DNA of 58,602 nt from CAZEQJ01 sp964514385 (GTDB lineage Bacteria; Bacteroidota; Bacteroidia; Cytophagales; Cyclobacteriaceae): the NCBI GenBank assembly GCA_964514385.1, contig CAZEQJ010000021.1, forward strand, positions 1 to 58,602, in the 5' to 3' direction. The notes under the pieces are model-generated. The model saw nothing but the letters and a program-made list of their open reading frames with translations. It searched no databases and had not been told where the DNA came from. Positions 54,172-58,602 of this stretch are shown here, one piece after another. Each line of letters opens with the position of its first letter. The stretch's first letter is position 1. Made by a program: the position numbers and the translations under genes.

Positions 54172-54708
54172 CTATATTTCAAGGTAAAAAATATCCATCG
54201 TGTTGTACTCGCTGCGGCTTAGCGTACCGGAATCATTCATGTCCCAGTTTTCAAAAACAGTCTCTGCCAGCTCGTACTCGTTGATATAACCGTCTTTGTC
54301 AATGTCCCATGTGAGGTAAAAACTTGTGTCATATAACGCATCATAATATTCATCATAGTCGATGAATCCATCTTCATCATAATCGTAGTACACCAGGCCG
54401 TTATAAATGATAAACTCATCATCTACATAGGCATAAATGTTATCCCACTCCTCAGTGCTGATGAGTCCATCATCGTTTCCATCGATATATTCATAGGTAT
54501 AATAGTAAAAATCTTCGTCATCCAGACCTTCATCATCGATGTTGTCTAAATCATTATAATACTCATCAATAAATTTGCTGATAAATTCATATTTTTCGAT
54601 TTTATTATCGGAGTCTGCATCCCAGTCACCGAAAGTCAGATTGTCCTGACTGTAAAGAGTCAGTGAGCACAAAAACATAATGCCTGAAAGAATATGAAGC
54701 TTCTGCAT
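54172..54708 (-). CDS. Secreted protein with five EF-hand calcium-binding motifs
   Basis: Starting at the ATG ending at 54708 (MQKLHILSGIMFLCSLTLYS signal peptide), the 178-aa product contains five EF-hand loops: DADSDNKIEKYE, DGNDDGLISTEE, DYDEDGFIDYDE, DIDKDGYINEYE and DMNDSGTLSRSE. All loops keep D at position 1 and E at position 12, and most have G at 6. The sequence is very acidic and rich in Tyr. Upstream ATGs (to 54753) are not needed. A Ca2+-binding extracytoplasmic role follows from the motifs; its partner is unknown. Confidence 0.9.
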   Translation of the reverse strand: MQKLHILSGIMFLCSLTLYSQDNLTFGDWDADSDNKIEKYEFISKFIDEYYNDLDNIDDEGLDDEDFYYYTYEYIDGNDDGLISTEEWDNIYAYVDDEFIIYNGLVYYDYDEDGFIDYDEYYDALYDTSFYLTWDIDKDGYINEYELAETVFENWDMNDSGTLSRSEYNTMDIFYLEI

Positions 54709-54898
54709 TTCTAAAAATATTTTTAATTTTTCGGATGAGCTTCTCTCACCCATTCTGTTTTTAATTACGATGTGGCAAAATCCATGTTATTTTTGACATT
54801 TTTGTAGATAAATACACATCCGGTGTTGTGTAAATTCCACAAATATTCTTGATTGCAGGTGAAAATAACACAACCTAAGGCTCATCAATACCAGATAT

Positions 54899-57800
54899 AT
54901 GAAAACCATTTACTTTTTGCTTATCCCGATATGTATGTACGCACAGTCAGCAGAACCCTGGAAAAATCCGGAAGTAACCCAGATCAATCGGATGGAAGCA
55001 AGGGCTACATCCATGTCGTATGCTGATAGGGAAGCAGCTCTTAGCCTTGATTATGCAAAGTCAGATCGCTACCAGTTACTGAATGGTGACTGGAAATTCT
55101 CATGGTATCCCGTTGCCGGCCAGGAGCCTCAGGATTTTCATACTATGGCATTTGAGGACAATGACTGGGAAACGATACCTGTACCCTCCAACTGGGAGAT
55201 GCACGGCTACGGTCAGCCGATATACAAGAATACATATTACCCCTTCAGTCCTGTAAATCCACCTTATCCTCCATCAGATGATAATCCGGTTGGGTTGTAT
55301 GTCCGGCAATTTGACGTACCGGACAGCTGGAAAGATATGCAGGTCACGCTTCATTTTGGTGGTGTAAGCTCGGCGTATTATGTATGGGTAAATGGTGAAA
55401 TGGCAGGCTACAGCGAAGACAGCAGGCTGCCGGCGGAGTTTGATATCACACCCCACCTCCATGATGGAAAAAATACCCTTTATGTGAAGGTATATCGCTA
55501 TTCTGATGGAAGCTATCTCGAAGATCAGGACCACTGGCGTCTCAGTGGCATTCATCGTGAAGTTTTTCTAATGGCTTCCCCCAACGTGCAGGTATACGAC
55601 TTTGAGGTAAGAACAGATCTAATGCATGATTACAAACGTGCGCAGCTTGCAGCCCGACCTTCAATACGTGTTTTTGGCGATGTTGATACAAAAGATTGGG
55701 TCATCGAAGGGCATGTGTATGAGGGCAATACACCAGTTTTTGAGAAGTTTTCGTCGCCGGTAAACCGCATCCGATACGAAAGGCATCCTAGACTTGGGCA
55801 TGTGTTATTTCCGGTATGGGAGACCGTTGTGGATAACCCTAAATTATGGTCCTCAGAAACCCCGAATCTGTACACGTTTATCGTCACGCTACGCGATGAA
55901 ACCGGTAAAATAAGAGAGGTAAAAAGCTATCCTTTCGGTTTTCGGGAAGTTGAAATAAAGGACGGCATGCTATTTATAAATGGCAGGTCGGTTCTTCTTT
56001 ATGGTGTAAATCGCCATGACCATCATCCTGTGCTGGGCAAAGCAGTAGATAAGGCTACCATGGAAGCAGATGTACTGCTGATGAAGCAGTACAACGTAAA
56101 CGCTGTCCGGACATCCCATTATCCAAATAACCCGTATTTTTATGACCTATGTGATCGCCACGGCCTTTATGTAATCGATGAAGCCAACCTTGAAACACAT
56201 GGAATCGGTTCGGTATTGTCCAACGACCCTGCATGGATGACATCACATGTCGAAAGGGCATTGCGTATGGCTGAGCGGGATAAAAACCATCCTTCCGTGA
56301 TAATGTGGTCTCTTGGAAATGAAAGTGGGATGGGCCCCAACCATTCAGCTATGGCGGGCTATTTAAAGCAACTCGACCCGACACGGCCCATTCATTATGA
56401 AGGGGCACAGCATTTTCAGGAGGGTGTCACCGCCCATGATCCGGAGTGGGTCGATGTGAGAAGCCGAATGTATGCCTCCATTGAAGATATGGTGGAGATG
56501 GCACGTCAGCATGATGACGGGAGGCCGGTGTTGTGGTGTGAATATGCACACAGTATGGGTAACAGCACCGGCAATCTGTTTGAATTCTGGGATGCTATAC
56601 GAAGCGAAAAAAGACTCATAGGGGCATTTATATGGGACTGGGTAGATCAGGGACTGCTGATGAAAGATGAAAACGGCGAAGAGTTTTATGCTTACGGTGG
56701 CGACTATGGAGAAAAAAAGCACGATGGTAATTTTTGCATAAATGGGGTCATCAATCCCGACCGTACCATCAAGCCGGCCACAGAGGAGATGAAGAAAGTC
56801 TATCAAAAAATTGCGTTTGAAAATGGCAATTATAATCCAGATGAAAATATTATGTGGGTCAAAATCAGAAACTGGCATGAAGTCACCAATGTAAATGAAT
56901 TTGAGTTGCGTTACCGCATCACCGAGGAGGGCAAAACAATTTATAAAGGTACAATTTCATCGCCTGATATACCGGCCGGTGAGGAGGTGAACCTCAAATG
57001 GCCAGTCGATAACATTGAGTTCAGGCCAGGCCTCGACTATTATATTACTTATTCTTTCCATACCCGGGAGGATCATTGGTGGGCCGATAAAGGTCACGAA
57101 GTTGCCTGGGAGCAGTTCAGGATTCCGAACCCATTGGCATTTCAGATGCCCGCTATTTCGAAAACTAATGAGGTGAAGGTCAATAAAACGGAAACTGGGA
57201 TATCGCTTCAGGCTGGTGATTATTCCTATCATTTCAGTACGTCTTCAGGGTGGCTGACGGAGCTTAGAGTAAAAGGAGAGAATGTGTTGGTACAGCCTAT
57301 GAAACCCAATTTCTGGAGGGCATTGACTGATAATGATATCCGTGGACATCGCATAACTGAGCGATATAAGCTATGGGTTGATGCACTGAATAATATTAAA
57401 TTATTGTCCGTGAATACAGGGGATAAAGAGATCACTGTACATTATGAACTGGAAAATAAATCAGTGCTGACGATATCCTATGCAATGGACAATACGGGCG
57501 AGCTATCAGTAGACTATCATATAAAAATGGCGCCTACAACATCTGAGGTTCCCCGCATTGGGATGCAGCTTGCTTTGGATCCCTCGTTTCGCAAGATGGA
57601 ATGGTTTGGCCGCGGACCTCATGAAAATTACAGTGACAGATTGAAAAGCGCACCCTTCGGTAAATATTCCATAGATGTGGTGGATGATTTTTTTCATTAC
57701 ATCATGCCTCAGGAAAGCAACAACCGAACCGGTATCAAATGGGCTGTCTTATCTTCAGACAATATGGCATTGAAAATTAAAAGCACCGGAACTCCATTGA

Positions 57801-58015
57801 GTATGAGTGCATGGCCGTATAGCCAGGACGACCTGATGCAGGCAAAGCATACGAACGAACTTGAAGTGAGGGATTATACTGTCCTGAATATTGATCATAT
57901 GCAAATGGGAGTCGGCGGGGATGACAGCTGGTCGCTGAGTGCCCGGCCACATGACCCTTTTCGCATTAAGCCGGGCATATACCGGTATTCATTTACCATA
58001 GGACCGGTTAAGTAA
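54899..58015 (+). CDS. GH2 beta-galactosidase (LacZ type), exported
   Basis: The 1038-aa enzyme has a signal peptide (MKTIYFLLIPICMYAQS) and the five LacZ domains: sugar-binding jelly roll (LLNGDWKFSWYP, VPSNWEMHGYGQPIYKNTYYP), Ig-like domains, and a TIM barrel with GVNRHDHHPVLG. Acid/base Glu475 is in SLGNESG and nucleophile Glu548 in LWCEYAHSMGNS. The C-terminal beta-sandwich (Bgal small chain, LDPSFRKMEWFGRGPHENYSDR) completes it. It hydrolyses terminal beta-galactosides, fitting products of the GH53 galactanase. Export indicates periplasmic action. It overlaps the end of the converging PxpC-like gene by 8 bp. Confidence 0.96.
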   Translation: MKTIYFLLIPICMYAQSAEPWKNPEVTQINRMEARATSMSYADREAALSLDYAKSDRYQLLNGDWKFSWYPVAGQEPQDFHTMAFEDNDWETIPVPSNWEMHGYGQPIYKNTYYPFSPVNPPYPPSDDNPVGLYVRQFDVPDSWKDMQVTLHFGGVSSAYYVWVNGEMAGYSEDSRLPAEFDITPHLHDGKNTLYVKVYRYSDGSYLEDQDHWRLSGIHREVFLMASPNVQVYDFEVRTDLMHDYKRAQLAARPSIRVFGDVDTKDWVIEGHVYEGNTPVFEKFSSPVNRIRYERHPRLGHVLFPVWETVVDNPKLWSSETPNLYTFIVTLRDETGKIREVKSYPFGFREVEIKDGMLFINGRSVLLYGVNRHDHHPVLGKAVDKATMEADVLLMKQYNVNAVRTSHYPNNPYFYDLCDRHGLYVIDEANLETHGIGSVLSNDPAWMTSHVERALRMAERDKNHPSVIMWSLGNESGMGPNHSAMAGYLKQLDPTRPIHYEGAQHFQEGVTAHDPEWVDVRSRMYASIEDMVEMARQHDDGRPVLWCEYAHSMGNSTGNLFEFWDAIRSEKRLIGAFIWDWVDQGLLMKDENGEEFYAYGGDYGEKKHDGNFCINGVINPDRTIKPATEEMKKVYQKIAFENGNYNPDENIMWVKIRNWHEVTNVNEFELRYRITEEGKTIYKGTISSPDIPAGEEVNLKWPVDNIEFRPGLDYYITYSFHTREDHWWADKGHEVAWEQFRIPNPLAFQMPAISKTNEVKVNKTETGISLQAGDYSYHFSTSSGWLTELRVKGENVLVQPMKPNFWRALTDNDIRGHRITERYKLWVDALNNIKLLSVNTGDKEITVHYELENKSVLTISYAMDNTGELSVDYHIKMAPTTSEVPRIGMQLALDPSFRKMEWFGRGPHENYSDRLKSAPFGKYSIDVVDDFFHYIMPQESNNRTGIKWAVLSSDNMALKIKSTGTPLSMSAWPYSQDDLMQAKHTNELEVRDYTVLNIDHMQMGVGGDDSWSLSARPHDPFRIKPGIYRYSFTIGPVK

Positions 58016-58602
58016 ACCTGAAAACCAGATTTTCATGTTTCCTCTTTTGGGCAATAACATTTAGAAAAAAGGGATGGACTACCATGATGCGCGGATAGCC
58101 ACCGGTTACCTGGGCGTCACGCATCAGTATGATCAGTTTCCCTCCGGGTGTTAACTGCACTATACCCGGAAATACAGGCACTGTGAGGATGCTATGTTCA
58201 TGAGCAAGGGTTGGTTCTGCTTCCAGTATATAACCCATCCGGCTGTTTTCTGCGATAGAAAATACTGAAGATTGAATCATATCCTGCTGTATGGAGGTCA
58301 GCATATCCCATTCCGGACCTGCAGATACCTCCACTTCCTTCGCATATGACCAGTCATCAGCTATCCGTACCGAGGCACTTTTATCTGATGAAGTTATAAA
58401 CGGAGGTACGTGAATAAAATCCTGTTTTTTGATAAGCCCATCGTCTTTGATACCAGGAAACCATGACCTGCTACCCATGACAGGAGATGTCATAATACCA
58501 TGCTGAAATGCAAAATAACCACGGGCACCACGATACAGCGGAGCTATTGAAACACGCTGACCCTGCTTTGCATTAAGCGGCATATTTACCGCTGCCTGCT
58601 TA
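58008..58602 (-). CDS. PxpC/KipA-like 5-oxoprolinase subunit, truncated at window edge
   Basis: The frame is open to the last base, so the 5' end (roughly the first third, N-terminal domain) is outside the window. The visible ~197 residues match the C-terminal part of biotin-dependent carboxylase-like PxpC/KipA proteins: LNAKQGQRVSIAPLYRGARGYFAFQHGI, TPGGKLIILMRDAQVTGGYPRI and the ending NLVFRF. PxpABC hydrolyses 5-oxoproline to glutamate with ATP. The PxpB and PxpA partners would be expected upstream, outside the window. Confidence 0.85.
   Translation of the reverse strand, partial: KQAAVNMPLNAKQGQRVSIAPLYRGARGYFAFQHGIMTSPVMGSRSWFPGIKDDGLIKKQDFIHVPPFITSSDKSASVRIADDWSYAKEVEVSAGPEWDMLTSIQQDMIQSSVFSIAENSRMGYILEAEPTLAHEHSILTVPVFPGIVQLTPGGKLIILMRDAQVTGGYPRIMVVHPFFLNVIAQKRKHENLVFRFT

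Overview
The window looks like a chromosomal stretch of a Bacteroidota bacterium, most likely a free-living member of Cytophagales or a relative. Evidence: SusC/SusD pairs, type IX secretion (Por) sorting tails ending in lysine/isoleucine-rich strands, outer-membrane lipoprotein boxes without enterobacterial signals, few Shine-Dalgarno sequences, and tight ATGA/TAATG gene overlaps. It appears to be a draft assembly, with one 100-N scaffold gap at 44956-45055.

Region 1 (1-17302) is a xylan/glucuronoxylan island. It holds a truncated CBM-like/Big_2 surface protein, UxuA and GH67 alpha-glucuronidase on the minus strand. On the plus strand is an operon of GH3 beta-xylosidase, a T9SS-secreted GH10, a lipoprotein GH10, a GPH-type sugar symporter and a cytoplasmic GH43. 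A LacI-type regulator is divergent from an SDR (probable mannonate oxidoreductase)-XylB-XylA operon. Three copies of one palindrome centred on AATCGATT sit upstream of all these transcription units, including the lacI gene. This defines a probable xylose/xylo-oligosaccharide regulon. Together the genes cut xylan, remove methylglucuronate, import oligosaccharides, and channel xylose (XylA/XylB) and glucuronate (SDR/UxuA) into central metabolism.

Region 2 (17303-24116) is accessory. An AT-rich three-gene cassette (secreted four-Cys mini-protein, six-bladed propeller lipoprotein, thioredoxin-like CxxC lipoprotein) is flanked by direct repeats. These repeats duplicate the promoter and signal-peptide start of a neighbouring M24 peptidase gene. 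Hairpin-rich REP-like elements surround it. An outer-membrane barrel, a secreted TapB/DUF3108-like protein and a formylglycine-generating-enzyme-like lipoprotein follow.

Region 3 (24094-35512) is a long minus-strand energy operon: HEPN-like protein, giant pyruvate:ferredoxin oxidoreductase, RnfC-D-G-E-A, a small Cys-rich NqrM-like membrane protein, a ferredoxin/flavodoxin-NADP reductase and RnfB. It would join pyruvate oxidation, ferredoxin, NAD(H), NADP(H) and ion pumping in one transcript.

Region 4 (35723-58602) centres on beta-galactan/galactose use: SusC, SusD, a SusE/F-like lipoprotein, GH53 endo-galactanase, a vSGLT-like Na+/sugar symporter and a GH2 beta-galactosidase. Interspersed are a large HYR-repeat T9SS surface protein broken by the assembly gap, a PAS histidine kinase-exonuclease-DUF294/CBS/cNMP signalling operon, a secreted five-EF-hand protein, and a truncated PxpC/KipA-like gene at the right edge. 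No rRNA, tRNA or CRISPR array was recognised.
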